Below, in pieces: positions 1-8,891 of a DNA stretch of 64,000 nucleotides. Numbering within the stretch: position 1 is the stretch's first letter; each line of letters begins with the position of its first letter. Location: positions 143,592 through 207,591 of the forward strand of contig NZ_JARUKV010000005.1 in assembly GCF_029688865.1 (NCBI RefSeq). Reading direction: 5' to 3'. This DNA comes from Natronococcus sp. A-GB7 (GTDB lineage Archaea > Halobacteriota > Halobacteria > Halobacteriales > Natrialbaceae). A program made the position numbers and the translations under genes. The notes beneath the pieces are model-generated. The model was given only the letters and a program-made list of their open reading frames with translations. It searched no databases and was not told where the DNA came from.

Positions 1-417
<417 letters not shown>

Positions 418-464
418 TCACTCCCGAGCCCTATCGTTCTTCTACCGCTTTCGGCGATCGTCGT

Positions 465-2054
465 CTACCTCGCTCCGGCGACGACGGCGGGGTTCGCCGT
501 CGTCGGCTCCGACGACTCGGTCTCCTCGATGACGTACCGCTGACCCAGCATCGGGTCGAGCAGGCTATCGACGGGCGCCCGGTCGTCGCGCAGGACGGGG
601 ACGTCGTCGGTCTCGGGGTCGGTCATATAGTGGTCGATCTCGTCGCTCAGGTCGACGCCCAGGTCGCGTTCGGTGTTTCGCGCCTCGAGGTCGTCCTGCG
701 AGAGCGCCTCACCGTCCTTGGTTGCGACCAGCTGGATGTTCTGGACCGAGTTCTCGTCGGAGGTCCGGAAACTGTAGACCTCCGGGAACGCCGCCTCCAT
801 CGTCGCGTACTCCGCGCGGTAGAACTCCGAGGCCGAGCCACTGGGGGCCGAGACGATGTTCGCGAGGAGGACGCCGTCGTCGCTCAACCGATCGGCGGTC
901 ACCTCCATGAACTCCTCGGTCGTCATGTGAAACGGCACCTGATCCTGTTTGTAGGCGTCCAGTACGATCACGTCGTACTCGTCGTCGGCGCCCTGGAGGA
1001 ACTGCCGCCCGTCCTCGGCGTGGCTGGTCATCGTCTCGCCGTGCTCGAGACCGAAGTAGTCCTCCGCAGCCTCGGTGACCTCGGGATCGATCTCGACGAC
1101 GTCGACGTCGACGTCGTACCGGTCCTCGAAGTCCTGGGGACCGGTGTACCCGCCCCCGCCAATAAAGAGGACGTCGTCGACCTCGGCGGGGTCGTCGACC
1201 ATGAGCATCGGCAGGTGGAAGTACTTCGTGTACGCGAAGACGTGCCGATCGGGCTCCTCGAGGTCCATCGCGCTGTGGTGGGCGCCGTCTAGGTACATCG
1301 TCCGGACGTCGTCACCGTCGTCGACGACCTCGAGGTGCTGGTGGGGGGTCTGGCTCTCGTGGACGACGTCGCCGCGGTGGTCGAAGGCGACGGGGCCGCC
1401 GCCGGCCGCGGTGACGAGCAACAGGACGACGACGACGCTCGCGACCGTCGAGTTTCGCGGGAGCGACGGCAGCGTGAGCGCGAGCGCGGTGGCGACGAGC
1501 GTCAGCCCGAACAGCAGCCCGATCTGAGCGACACTCAGGTAGGGGATGAGGACGAACGTGGTCGCCGCCGAGCCGAGGATGCTCCCGATCGTGCCGAGCG
1601 CGTAGACGTGCCCGGAAGCCTCGCCGATGCCCTGCTTCTGCGAGAGCTGTGCGGCGTAAGGGCTGATGAAGCCGAGCAAGTAGGTCGGCGGCCCGAACAG
1701 CACGATCACGGCCGGCAGCGAGGCGTACCGCGGCGGGATCGCCAGCGTCGACGTGTACGCCAGCAGAAAGTCGCTGCCGTAGACGACGACGGCGACGTAC
1801 ACCGCCGTTCCGAGCATGATCCAGGACATCTCGCGGTTGGTCGCTAGCGCCGCTCGTTTCCCGCCCTGCCAGTAACCGAGGCTCAGCGCGGCTAGAAAGA
1901 CCGTCAGGATGCCGCCGACCGTGTAGATGTGACTGCCGAACTGCGGTGCGACGATCCGTACCGCGAGGATCTCGAGGCCCATACTGGTGATCCCCGAGAC
2001 GAACACCGCCATCTCGGGTTTCGTGGGCCGGTAGTCGGGGAGGGCGTTCCGCAT
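465..2054 (-). CDS. Spermidine synthase-like protein with N-terminal membrane domain
   Basis: A 529-residue protein. Residues 1 to about 215 form a series of hydrophobic segments (roughly seven or eight membrane spans). The rest is a Rossmann-type methyltransferase/aminopropyltransferase domain with a glycine-rich motif (LFIGGGGYTG) and the acidic VVEIDPEV strand that normally contacts the adenosyl cofactor. The fold is that of polyamine aminopropyltransferases. However, the usual catalytic D-x-x-D-P loop reads LDAYKQDQVP here, so a true spermidine synthase activity is doubtful. Membrane-fused members of this family are common in halophilic archaea and their substrate is unknown. The next upstream gene on the same strand starts 62 bases away (stop at 2117). 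Confidence 0.82.
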   Translation of the reverse strand: MRNALPDYRPTKPEMAVFVSGITSMGLEILAVRIVAPQFGSHIYTVGGILTVFLAALSLGYWQGGKRAALATNREMSWIMLGTAVYVAVVVYGSDFLLAYTSTLAIPPRYASLPAVIVLFGPPTYLLGFISPYAAQLSQKQGIGEASGHVYALGTIGSILGSAATTFVLIPYLSVAQIGLLFGLTLVATALALTLPSLPRNSTVASVVVVLLLVTAAGGGPVAFDHRGDVVHESQTPHQHLEVVDDGDDVRTMYLDGAHHSAMDLEEPDRHVFAYTKYFHLPMLMVDDPAEVDDVLFIGGGGYTGPQDFEDRYDVDVDVVEIDPEVTEAAEDYFGLEHGETMTSHAEDGRQFLQGADDEYDVIVLDAYKQDQVPFHMTTEEFMEVTADRLSDDGVLLANIVSAPSGSASEFYRAEYATMEAAFPEVYSFRTSDENSVQNIQLVATKDGEALSQDDLEARNTERDLGVDLSDEIDHYMTDPETDDVPVLRDDRAPVDSLLDPMLGQRYVIEETESSEPTTANPAVVAGAR

Positions 2055-2116
2055 TCGTTGTTCCCACAGTGTCGCCGGGTTCGTGAGTACCTGTCGGCTC
2101 CAGTCGCGGCCTCAAG

Positions 2117-2596
2117 CTACCCGAGGGCGGCGACCTCGGTCGACTCGAGCGACCGGGAGGCTACGTCGCTCGCCTCGAGGACGGATTCGAGCTCCTCGAG
2201 CCCGCGGTCGACGTCGATCCCGACCCGGTCGACGTGGGCGTCCGGTGATTCGCTCGGATCGGTCTCGAAGTGCGCGGTCAGCTCGAGCCCCTCCGGGTGA
2301 TGATATCCACGGACGTGGACCTGCCACCACTCGTAGCCGCTCGGGTGGTCGGCGACGTACTCGACGCGTCTGAGGTTGCAGACCTCCCCGAAGTACGCAA
2401 AGGACATGTCCCAGTTCGGCGCGAAGTGGCACTCGCCGAGTACCCGTTCTACGTCAGACGACGACAGCGAGACGAGCAGCGCCGGCTCGAGCGGTTTCGG
2501 CCGCGTGAAAAACCGACCGCGTGCCGCGAGGAGCAGTCGTCTGCAGTCGCGGAGGACGACGTCGGTCAGGTTCGTTCGAGAGATCCGTCGTGGCAT
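2117..2596 (-). CDS. Conserved hypothetical protein
   Basis: A 159-residue soluble protein with an arginine-rich N-terminus and an acidic C-terminus. I recognise no catalytic motif. The middle contains many aromatic residues (NWDMSFAYFGEV, YEWWQVHVRGYHHPEG), which suggests a compact beta-rich fold. The third codon position is strongly G/C as in neighbouring genes, which supports real coding. It is divergent from the channel-like gene at 2695, with about 100 bases between the two starts, so both promoters must lie there. Function unknown. Confidence 0.6.
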   Translation of the reverse strand: MPRRISRTNLTDVVLRDCRRLLLAARGRFFTRPKPLEPALLVSLSSSDVERVLGECHFAPNWDMSFAYFGEVCNLRRVEYVADHPSGYEWWQVHVRGYHHPEGLELTAHFETDPSESPDAHVDRVGIDVDRGLEELESVLEASDVASRSLESTEVAALG

Positions 2597-2694
2597 GGTG
2601 CGAACACCACCTCGAGGAGCCTAAAGGGAGGGCCACGTTGCAGTCACCGAGTCCGGGACGGTCGGTTATGCTCGTCCACGGTGTCTCCGGGAGT

Positions 2695-3312
2695 ATGCCG
2701 ACCGTTCGCCTCCTCGAGGGCGAGGACACCGACCGAATCGACGGGCTGAGCGACGGGCTGTTCGCGATCGTACTGACGCTGCTGGTGCTTCAGTTCCAGA
2801 TTCCAGAGGTCGCCGCGGATCGCGCGGCCACGGAGCTTCCCGCGGCGCTCGCCGACCAGGAGACGCTGCTGTTCAGCTACCTGCTTTCGTTCGCCGTCGT
2901 CGGCCTCTACTGGATCGTCCACCACAACCTCTTCGAGCGGATCGAGCGCCACGACCGCGGGCTGTTGTACGGCAACCTCGTCTTCCTGCTGTTCGTCTCG
3001 TTCATCCCGTTCCCGACCGAACTGGTCGGGATCTACGGGACCCGGTTCGCGTGGACGCTGTACGCGTGCAACCTCGCGCTCGTCGGCCTCTCGCTGACGG
3101 CGCTCTGGTGGTACGCCTACCGTCGCGGGTTCACGAGCGACGGGATCACGCCGCGCGTCGGGCGTGCCGTCGCGATCCGGGGGCTGATCGGGCCGGCGGT
3201 CTTTCTCCTCTCGATCGGCGTCGCCGCCGTCAGCCTCCGTGCGGCGTTTCTGACGCCGATCCTGATCGTTCCGCTACAGGCGCTGTGGGTGCGTCGGTTT
3301 CGGAGGTCCTGA
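2695..3312 (+). CDS. TMEM175-like (DUF1211) putative potassium channel
   Basis: About 205 residues with roughly six hydrophobic segments. The N-terminus carries the signature of the TMEM175/DUF1211 family, an Arg followed by GLSDGLFAIVLTLL (the family form is R...FSDAVFAIAITLL). Proteins of this family are low-selectivity potassium-leak channels formed from six-helix repeats; prokaryotic members carry one repeat and act as tetramers. ATG 2695 is chosen because it begins a few residues before the conserved helix; ATG 2668 is an in-frame alternative adding nine residues. A role in potassium movement fits a salt-in halophile but is inference. Confidence 0.78.
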   Translation: MPTVRLLEGEDTDRIDGLSDGLFAIVLTLLVLQFQIPEVAADRAATELPAALADQETLLFSYLLSFAVVGLYWIVHHNLFERIERHDRGLLYGNLVFLLFVSFIPFPTELVGIYGTRFAWTLYACNLALVGLSLTALWWYAYRRGFTSDGITPRVGRAVAIRGLIGPAVFLLSIGVAAVSLRAAFLTPILIVPLQALWVRRFRRS

Positions 3313-3330
3313 CAACGGACGACGAGTCGC

Positions 3331-3555
3331 TCAGGGTCGCGTCATCACGAGCGTGAGCACGAACAGCCCGGCGGCGACCGCGACGACGGTCGTGAGACTG
3401 ACCTCGACCAGCCCGACGACGGCCGCGCCGGCGACGATCATCCAGCCGAACAGCAGCGACAGCACCGCGTTGAGAACCAGCAGTACGCGCGGATCGCCTC
3501 GGGATGATTCGAGTCCCTCGCGGAACCCGTTCCGGTCGGCGTCGGGATCGGCCAT
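3331..3555 (-). CDS. Small two-helix membrane protein
   Basis: A 74-residue protein with a charged N-terminus (about 25 residues) and two hydrophobic helices (approximately residues 26-45 and 48-70). It ends convergently with the TMEM175-like gene, 18 bases from that stop codon. No enzymatic motif is visible. Similar two-helix micro-proteins are frequent in halophilic archaea; no function can be given. Confidence 0.55.
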   Translation of the reverse strand: MADPDADRNGFREGLESSRGDPRVLLVLNAVLSLLFGWMIVAGAAVVGLVEVSLTTVVAVAAGLFVLTLVMTRP

Positions 3556-3641
3556 ATCCGAGTAGGCGAACGTGGCTCACTTAGCCGTTTCCGTCGGTCG
3601 CCGAGGCCGACACTTATGCCGGCTCCGGCGAACGGTAGCGT

Positions 3642-4046
3642 ATGCGGGAAGTCACGGTCTCTCGACGGATCGACGCGACGGCGGTCGAGCTCTCATCGCG
3701 GTTCGACCCGCCGGCGATCGTCGAGGCCGAGGGGAGTTTCACCGTCGACCACGTCCACGAGGAGGGCGACGCGACGATCGTCGTCGCCAGCGGGCCCGGC
3801 ATGCGGCTCCCGCTGCGATTCGAGTACCGCGAGGACGCGCTGTACTACACCCAGGAGGGCGAGCAGGGACCGTTCGAGCAGATGGAGACCTGGCTCGAGT
3901 TCGACGAGCGCGAGGACGGCACCGAGGTCGCGTTTCGGTCGTCGGTTTCGCTGGCGGCCCCGTTGCCGTTCGGCGACCGGATCGCCGCCTGGAAGCGCAA
4001 GGGCGAACTCGAGCGCGCGCTCGAGGCGATGGCCGACGCGTTCTAG
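3642..4046 (+). CDS. SRPBCC-fold (START/polyketide cyclase-like) protein
   Basis: A 134-residue protein whose pattern of an N-terminal beta strand (REVTVSRRIDA), a run of alternating beta strands and a long C-terminal helix (WKRKGELERALEAMADAF) matches the SRPBCC superfamily of small hydrophobic-ligand binding proteins. No specific ligand can be inferred. A TATA-like ACTTATGC lies about 27 bases ahead of the ATG, which suggests a leaderless or nearly leaderless transcript, common in this group of organisms. It converges with the COG0523 GTPase gene. Confidence 0.68.
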   Translation: MREVTVSRRIDATAVELSSRFDPPAIVEAEGSFTVDHVHEEGDATIVVASGPGMRLPLRFEYREDALYYTQEGEQGPFEQMETWLEFDEREDGTEVAFRSSVSLAAPLPFGDRIAAWKRKGELERALEAMADAF

Positions 4047-4104
4047 AGCCCTCGAGGCGACGACTGACGCGTTTTGAAGGCCCTGAGGCGACGGCTGACG
4101 GGTT

Positions 4105-5370
4105 CTACGGTTCGCGAAGAACGACCGGTTCGTCGTCCTCCTCCGGGAAGGGGTTCTCGAGCGCTTCCGCCCGCTCCCACTCCTCGTCGGTGACCAGACA
4201 CTCCCGTAACTTCGAGCGCAACGGTTCGCCCTCGAGGTCGGTTCCGATGAACACGAGTTCGGTCCGGCGGTCGCCGTGCTCGTCGTGCCACGCGAGGTCG
4301 GGGCGGTTCGACCGGTAGAGATCGCGCTGGACCTCCGGAAGCGCGGCGATCCAGGGACCGTCGCTCGTCGCCCGAACCGACGGGCCGGCCTGGGAGAGAT
4401 CTACTCTCGCGTCGCTGCCGGCGATCCACGCGACGCCCTTCGATCGGACGACGTCGTCGGGCAGCTCCCGGAGGAACGCGGCGAAGCGCTCGGGATGGAC
4501 CGGGCGCCGCTCCCGGAACGTCAGCGAGTCGACGCCGTAGACCTCGTCGGGGTGGCGGTGGTCGTGGTGGCCTTCGTCGTGGTCGCAGTCGTGGTCGTGT
4601 CCATGCTCGTCGTGATCGTGGCCGGGCTCGTCGGTTTCGGAGCTTTCGCTCTCGTCCTCGGCGCCCTCGAGCGCCCGCTGCCACCCCGCGCCCTCGCCCA
4701 GCTGGCCGGGATCGAACAGGTCGACGCCGAGCAGGTCGTCGGGATCGATCGCACTGAACTCCGTTCTTCGGAGGTCGGCGTCGGGCCGGAGCGCCTGGAC
4801 CAGCGCCTCGGCCTCCTCGAGCTCCGCGGGCTCGCAGAGGTCGGCCTTGTTGAGCAAGACGAGGTTCGCGACCTCGAGCTGCTCGATCAGCAGGTCCGAG
4901 AGGGGGCGGTCGTCCTCGTCGGGGTCGGTGCGCCGTTCGGGAACGTCCTCGCCCGCGAAGGCGTCGAGGAAGAGTCGGGTGTCGAGCACCGTCACGAGCG
5001 CGTCGAGCTCGTAGCGGGCGGCGACCCGCGAGCTGGTGGTAAAGAGTCGGGCGACGGGCTCGGGTTCGGAGATTCCCGAGGACTCGACGATCAGGTGATC
5101 GAACGCTCGCTCGCGAGCAAGACGGACGACCGCCGTCTCGAGGTCGTCCTGGAGCTCACAGCAGATACAGCCGTTCGAGAGCTCGGCGACGCCGCCGGCG
5201 TCGAGATCCGACCCTTCGGCGACGAGTTCGGCGTCGACGTTGACCTCCCCCATGTCGTTGACCAGGACCGCGAGCTCGCGGTCGCCGGCGTTGCGAAGCA
5301 GGTGGTTGAGCAGCGTCGTCTTGCCGGCGCCGAGGCTGCCCGAGAGGACGGTAACGGGAATCGCTGACAT
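4105..5370 (-). CDS. COG0523/CobW-type GTPase with histidine-rich metal-binding segment
   Basis: A 421-residue P-loop GTPase. Walker A is GSLGAGKTT (residues 11-19), the family metal site NGCICC is at 66-71, and the guanine-specificity motif NKAD is at 174-177. Residues 251-273 are a His/Asp run (about ten His plus one Cys) before the C-terminal CobW_C domain. COG0523 proteins are metallochaperones or metal insertases; a His-rich insert is typical of zinc-handling members, so zinc is the best guess. Start 5370 is used because the P-loop then begins nine residues in, as usual; an upstream extension to 5427 lacks family character. There is no cobalamin gene nearby, which argues against a cobalt role. 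Confidence 0.87.
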   Translation of the reverse strand: MSAIPVTVLSGSLGAGKTTLLNHLLRNAGDRELAVLVNDMGEVNVDAELVAEGSDLDAGGVAELSNGCICCELQDDLETAVVRLARERAFDHLIVESSGISEPEPVARLFTTSSRVAARYELDALVTVLDTRLFLDAFAGEDVPERRTDPDEDDRPLSDLLIEQLEVANLVLLNKADLCEPAELEEAEALVQALRPDADLRRTEFSAIDPDDLLGVDLFDPGQLGEGAGWQRALEGAEDESESSETDEPGHDHDEHGHDHDCDHDEGHHDHRHPDEVYGVDSLTFRERRPVHPERFAAFLRELPDDVVRSKGVAWIAGSDARVDLSQAGPSVRATSDGPWIAALPEVQRDLYRSNRPDLAWHDEHGDRRTELVFIGTDLEGEPLRSKLRECLVTDEEWERAEALENPFPEEDDEPVVLREP

Positions 5371-5464
5371 ACGGGTGTGTTGGAACTCGGCGACTAAGGT
5401 GCGTCGGCTTGAGGACGGCGAGAGCACGACACCTTTTAGCCTCGAGCCCCGAGGATCATCGACA

Positions 5465-5761
5465 ATGACGCTCGCCGAGCGGATCGCGCGGTTCCGAGAA
5501 ACCCTCGAGGAGTGGCTCCGGGGACTCTACCACGGGATGATCACTCACCCCGCCTACGAGAAGGTCGAGGCCGAGGCCGAGGACCAGGAGGATGCGTTCA
5601 TGCTGGCGTGTTTCCCCGACGCCTTCGGTATCCCGAGCCCGGTGTCGTACTACACGGCCGAGCTGTTGCCCTACCTCGAGGACGAGTACGAGGCTTGGGA
5701 GCGACGGCTCTGGGACCGGGGGTCGGTGATCGAGCGCAAGGGCCACCAGTACCACTTCTGA
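5465..5761 (+). CDS. Small conserved protein translationally coupled to ArsA/Get3 ATPase
   Basis: A 98-residue protein, mostly helical (MTLAERIARFRETLEEW), with an aromatic C-terminal half. Its TGA overlaps the ATG of the following ATPase (TGATG), so the two are translationally coupled and probably work together. I do not recognise a named family. A TATA-like CTTTTAG lies 25-31 bases ahead of the ATG, consistent with a leaderless transcript and with choosing 5465 over the earlier in-frame ATG at 5240, which runs antisense into the GTPase gene. Confidence 0.7.
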   Translation: MTLAERIARFRETLEEWLRGLYHGMITHPAYEKVEAEAEDQEDAFMLACFPDAFGIPSPVSYYTAELLPYLEDEYEAWERRLWDRGSVIERKGHQYHF

Positions 5762-6744
5762 TGACGGAGTTCGTCTTCTTCGGCGGGAAGGGCGGGGTCG
5801 GCAAGACGACCGTCTCGAGCGCGTACGCCCTCGAGTGCGTGAACGCGGGACTCGAGACGCTCGTCGTCTCGACAGACCCGGCCCACAGCACGGCCGACGT
5901 CTTCGACCAGGAGTTCGGCGACGAGCCCCGCCCGGTGGAGGGGTACGACGGGCTCTCGGCGCTCGAGATCGATCCCGAACAGGAGGTACAGGACCACCTG
6001 CAGGGGCTGAAACGCCAGCTAAACTCGCAGCTGTCGGCGGCGATGGTCAACGAGGTGGACGTCCAACTCGAGATGGCTCATCAGACGCCGGGGGCCTACG
6101 AGGCCGCGCTGTTCGATCGGTTCGTCGACGTGATGCGGTCGGCCGAGCCCTACGACCGGGTCGTCTTCGACACCTCGCCGACGGGGTCGACGCTGCGACT
6201 GCTCGCCCTGCCGGAGTTACTCGAGCGCTGGATCGAGCGGTTGATGGACAAACGCGAGCGCAGTATCGACCTCTACGAGAAGGCCGCGATCGGCAACCAG
6301 GAGCCACGGCGGGTGATGGATGGCGATCCGATCCTCGCCCGGCTGCGAGAGCGCAAGGAGCGCTTCGAGTTCGCGGGCAAGACCCTGCGCGAGAACGCCG
6401 GCTTCTACCTGGTGATGAACCCCGACGAGCTCTCGATCCGGGAGACCGAGCGCTCGCTCGAGACCCTCGGCGAGGCGGAGCTACCGGTTCGCGGACTCGT
6501 AGTCAACCGGCTGACACCCGAGCCCGACCCCGACGAAGAGGGGCGGGGCGCACGCTATCTGCGCCAGCGGGTGGCGACCGAACGCGATCGCCTCGAGCGC
6601 ATCGAGGGGGAACTCGCGCCGCCCGTGGTGGCCACCATCGAGACCCGCGTCGAGGAGGTGCGGGGAAGCCTGCTCGAGGACGTCGCGGCCGACCTCGAGA
6701 TCGACGTCGACGCGAGTGCGAGCGAGCGCGCGCGAACCGAGTGA
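5761..6744 (+). CDS. ArsA/Get3-family ATPase
   Basis: A 327-residue deviant-Walker ATPase: FFGGKGGVGKTT (residues 6-17, with the signature Lys10), switch I TDPAHS (38-43), switch II DTSPTGSTLRLL. These are hallmarks of the ArsA/Get3 group. One ATPase domain is present, and I see neither the cysteine triad of arsenite pumps nor the CxxC of Get3. It is therefore unlikely to be an arsenic pump and more likely a dimeric protein-handling or membrane-protein targeting ATPase. No arsB or arsR is near. It is coupled to the 98-aa protein upstream. Nothing follows it on the same strand until cstA, 176 bases away with its own promoter. Confidence 0.85.
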   Translation: MTEFVFFGGKGGVGKTTVSSAYALECVNAGLETLVVSTDPAHSTADVFDQEFGDEPRPVEGYDGLSALEIDPEQEVQDHLQGLKRQLNSQLSAAMVNEVDVQLEMAHQTPGAYEAALFDRFVDVMRSAEPYDRVVFDTSPTGSTLRLLALPELLERWIERLMDKRERSIDLYEKAAIGNQEPRRVMDGDPILARLRERKERFEFAGKTLRENAGFYLVMNPDELSIRETERSLETLGEAELPVRGLVVNRLTPEPDPDEEGRGARYLRQRVATERDRLERIEGELAPPVVATIETRVEEVRGSLLEDVAADLEIDVDASASERARTE

Positions 6745-6877
6745 GGGGTGCTGGTGGGGGCCGGCGACCCGCTTTCGCCGCCCACGTGTCGGATTACCCA
6801 CCTTCTTCGGAATAAATACTTCACAAATGTGTCGCAATTTGCTGCCGTCGTGCGCGATCTGAACTCAATGAATTATA

Positions 6878-6883
6878 TTTATA
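6878..6883 (+). promoter_or_regulatory. TATA box ahead of cstA
   Basis: TTTATA in a locally AT-rich stretch (6868-6884) that contrasts with the GC-rich surroundings, about 40 bases ahead of the ATG at 6921. A transcript starting some 25 bases downstream would have a short leader that includes the purine-rich GAAAGGAT just before the start codon. Confidence 0.55.
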
Positions 6884-6920
6884 GTGCCTCCCCGCAACCA
6901 CCCGTCCGAGAAAGGATACC

Positions 6921-8807
6921 ATGGTAGGTGTAATTTGGATCGTGGCACTGGTGCTGACGACGTTTACCGTCTCGTACATCGTGTACGGGCGGTACCTGTC
7001 GCAGTTCGTGGGGCTCGACGACAGTCGAGAGACGCCAGCACACAAGTATCGAGACGGACAGGAGTACGTACCGGCGAAGAAGCCGGTGCTGTTGGGGCAT
7101 CACTATTCGAGTATCGCGGGCGGTGCACCCGTGGTTGGACCGATCACAGCTGCGCTGATCTGGGGCTGGCTTCCGGCCGTGCTGTGGGTCGCGATCGGCA
7201 ACCCGCTGATGGGGGCGGTCCACGACTTCGTCTCGCTGTCGAGCAGCCTGCGACACGAGGGGAAGTCGATCGGCTACATCATCGGTCAGTACGTCGGCGA
7301 ACGCGGAAAGAACATGCTGCTGTGGTTCGCGTTCCTGCTGACGATCCTGGTGGTGGCGGTGTTCGCGCTGGTCATCGGGGTCGTGCTGGACGCCTATCCC
7401 CAGGCCGCGACCGCGAGCATCATCTACATCACGCTCGCGTTGCTGTTCGGTGTCTGGCTCTACCAGCTCGGGCTGCCGTTCTCGGTCGGGACGGTAGTCT
7501 TCGTTTCGGGCGTCTTCGCGTCGGTCTGGATCGGCATCCAGTATCCGCTCGCGCTCGTGCCGCCCGCCGAGGCCGGCGCTTACCCCGACGGAACGATCGT
7601 GTTGCTCGATTCGGCACCGGCGATTATCCCGGCGCTGCTCGAGAGTACCAACATCGGCGCCTGGGTGCTGGTGATGCTCGTCTACGGCGGCGCCGCGAGC
7701 GTCCTGCCGGTGTGGATGTTGCTCCAGCCCCGCGACTACCTCTCGTCGTTCCTGCTGTACACCGGGGTCGGCGGGGGACTGCTGGCGGTTATCGTCGGCA
7801 CCCTGATAACGGGGATGGGGACCGACGCGGTCCATCCCGAGACGGGCGCGCAACTGGACCTCGACATCGCGATCGGCGCCTGGTACGGCTTCTTCGGTGA
7901 AGGCGGTCCCCTCGCGGCCGAGGGGCTCATCCCGCTGATGCCGCTGTTCCCGCTACTCTTCCTCACTATCGCGTGTGGAACCATCAGCGGCTTCCACTCG
8001 CTGGTTTCCTCGGGGACGACCTCGAAGCAGCTGAACAAGGAAAGCGACGCCAAGCTGATCGGCTACGGCGGCATGCTGGCGGAGGGACTGCTGGCTGCGG
8101 TCGCGCTCTGTGCCGTGGCGGTCATGGCGATCCCCGCCGCCGACGGCGGGATCGGACTCGCGTTGCCGAACTTCGCGACCGGTGGCGGCGCGATCCTCAC
8201 TACCCTGGGGATCCCCTTCCAGTACGCCGCGCCCTTTATGGCGCTCGTGCTCGCGAGCTTCCTGCTGACGAGCATGGACACGGCCGTCCGACTGGGGCGA
8301 TACATGGTCGAGGAGATCGTCGGCACGCCGGAGACCCAGGTCGAGGAGTACGCGGCGAACCGCTACGTCAACACGTCGATCATCGCGGTCGTCGCGTTCT
8401 TCCTGCTCGGTAGCGGTCGATGGGAGGACCTCTGGACGCTGTTCGGCGGCGCGAACCAGCTGCTGGCGTCGCTGGCGCTGCTGACCGGCACCGTTTGGCT
8501 CGCAAACTGGGACCGGTCCAAACAGCTGATCTCGACCGGCGGTCCGATGGCGCTGATGGGAGTCATCACGGTGGCCGGTCTCAGCTGGGTCGGTCTCTAC
8601 CAGATCCTCGCTGGTCGGCTGCTCGGTATCACCGCCGAAGCCGAGACGGGGCTGCTCGGGCAGGCGTCGGCGGTCGTACAGCTGGTCCTCATCGCGATCC
8701 TCATCGGGCTCGCGTTGTCGCTGTTCAAGATCGGCTACGACAACCTGCAGGCGCTCGAGGACGCCGACGACGGCGTCGCGGCAGACGTCGGCGCCGACGA
8801 CGACTGA
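6921..8807 (+). CDS. cstA: Carbon starvation protein CstA family transporter
   Basis: A 628-residue membrane protein with about 16 hydrophobic segments. The N-terminus follows the CstA family pattern: YGRYLSQFVGLDD, then TPAHKYRDGQEYVP, then LLGHHYSSIAGGAPVVGP, and an inner-helix motif FHSLVSSGTTSKQ. CstA proteins import pyruvate and/or peptides under carbon limitation in bacteria; halophilic archaeal members are annotated by homology only. The gene stands alone with its own TATA box. Purine-rich AAAGGA at 6911-6916 sits four bases before the ATG. Length is normal for the family (about 600-700). Confidence 0.9.
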   Translation: MVGVIWIVALVLTTFTVSYIVYGRYLSQFVGLDDSRETPAHKYRDGQEYVPAKKPVLLGHHYSSIAGGAPVVGPITAALIWGWLPAVLWVAIGNPLMGAVHDFVSLSSSLRHEGKSIGYIIGQYVGERGKNMLLWFAFLLTILVVAVFALVIGVVLDAYPQAATASIIYITLALLFGVWLYQLGLPFSVGTVVFVSGVFASVWIGIQYPLALVPPAEAGAYPDGTIVLLDSAPAIIPALLESTNIGAWVLVMLVYGGAASVLPVWMLLQPRDYLSSFLLYTGVGGGLLAVIVGTLITGMGTDAVHPETGAQLDLDIAIGAWYGFFGEGGPLAAEGLIPLMPLFPLLFLTIACGTISGFHSLVSSGTTSKQLNKESDAKLIGYGGMLAEGLLAAVALCAVAVMAIPAADGGIGLALPNFATGGGAILTTLGIPFQYAAPFMALVLASFLLTSMDTAVRLGRYMVEEIVGTPETQVEEYAANRYVNTSIIAVVAFFLLGSGRWEDLWTLFGGANQLLASLALLTGTVWLANWDRSKQLISTGGPMALMGVITVAGLSWVGLYQILAGRLLGITAEAETGLLGQASAVVQLVLIAILIGLALSLFKIGYDNLQALEDADDGVAADVGADDD

Positions 8808-8891
8808 GCGCCGGCTCGCGACTTTTTCGGCCTCGAATCCGGACAGCAGCCGCGCTCGAAGACTGGTGAAATCGGGGGCGGTGATAGCAGA

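Noticed and set aside
4105..5370. Cobalamin-linked CobW role for the COG0523 GTPase
   Set aside because: No cobalamin genes nearby (the operon is 44 kb away), and the His-rich segment fits zinc handling better.
5761..6744. Arsenite-transporting ATPase
   Set aside because: Single ATPase domain without the arsenite-binding cysteines; no arsenic genes nearby.
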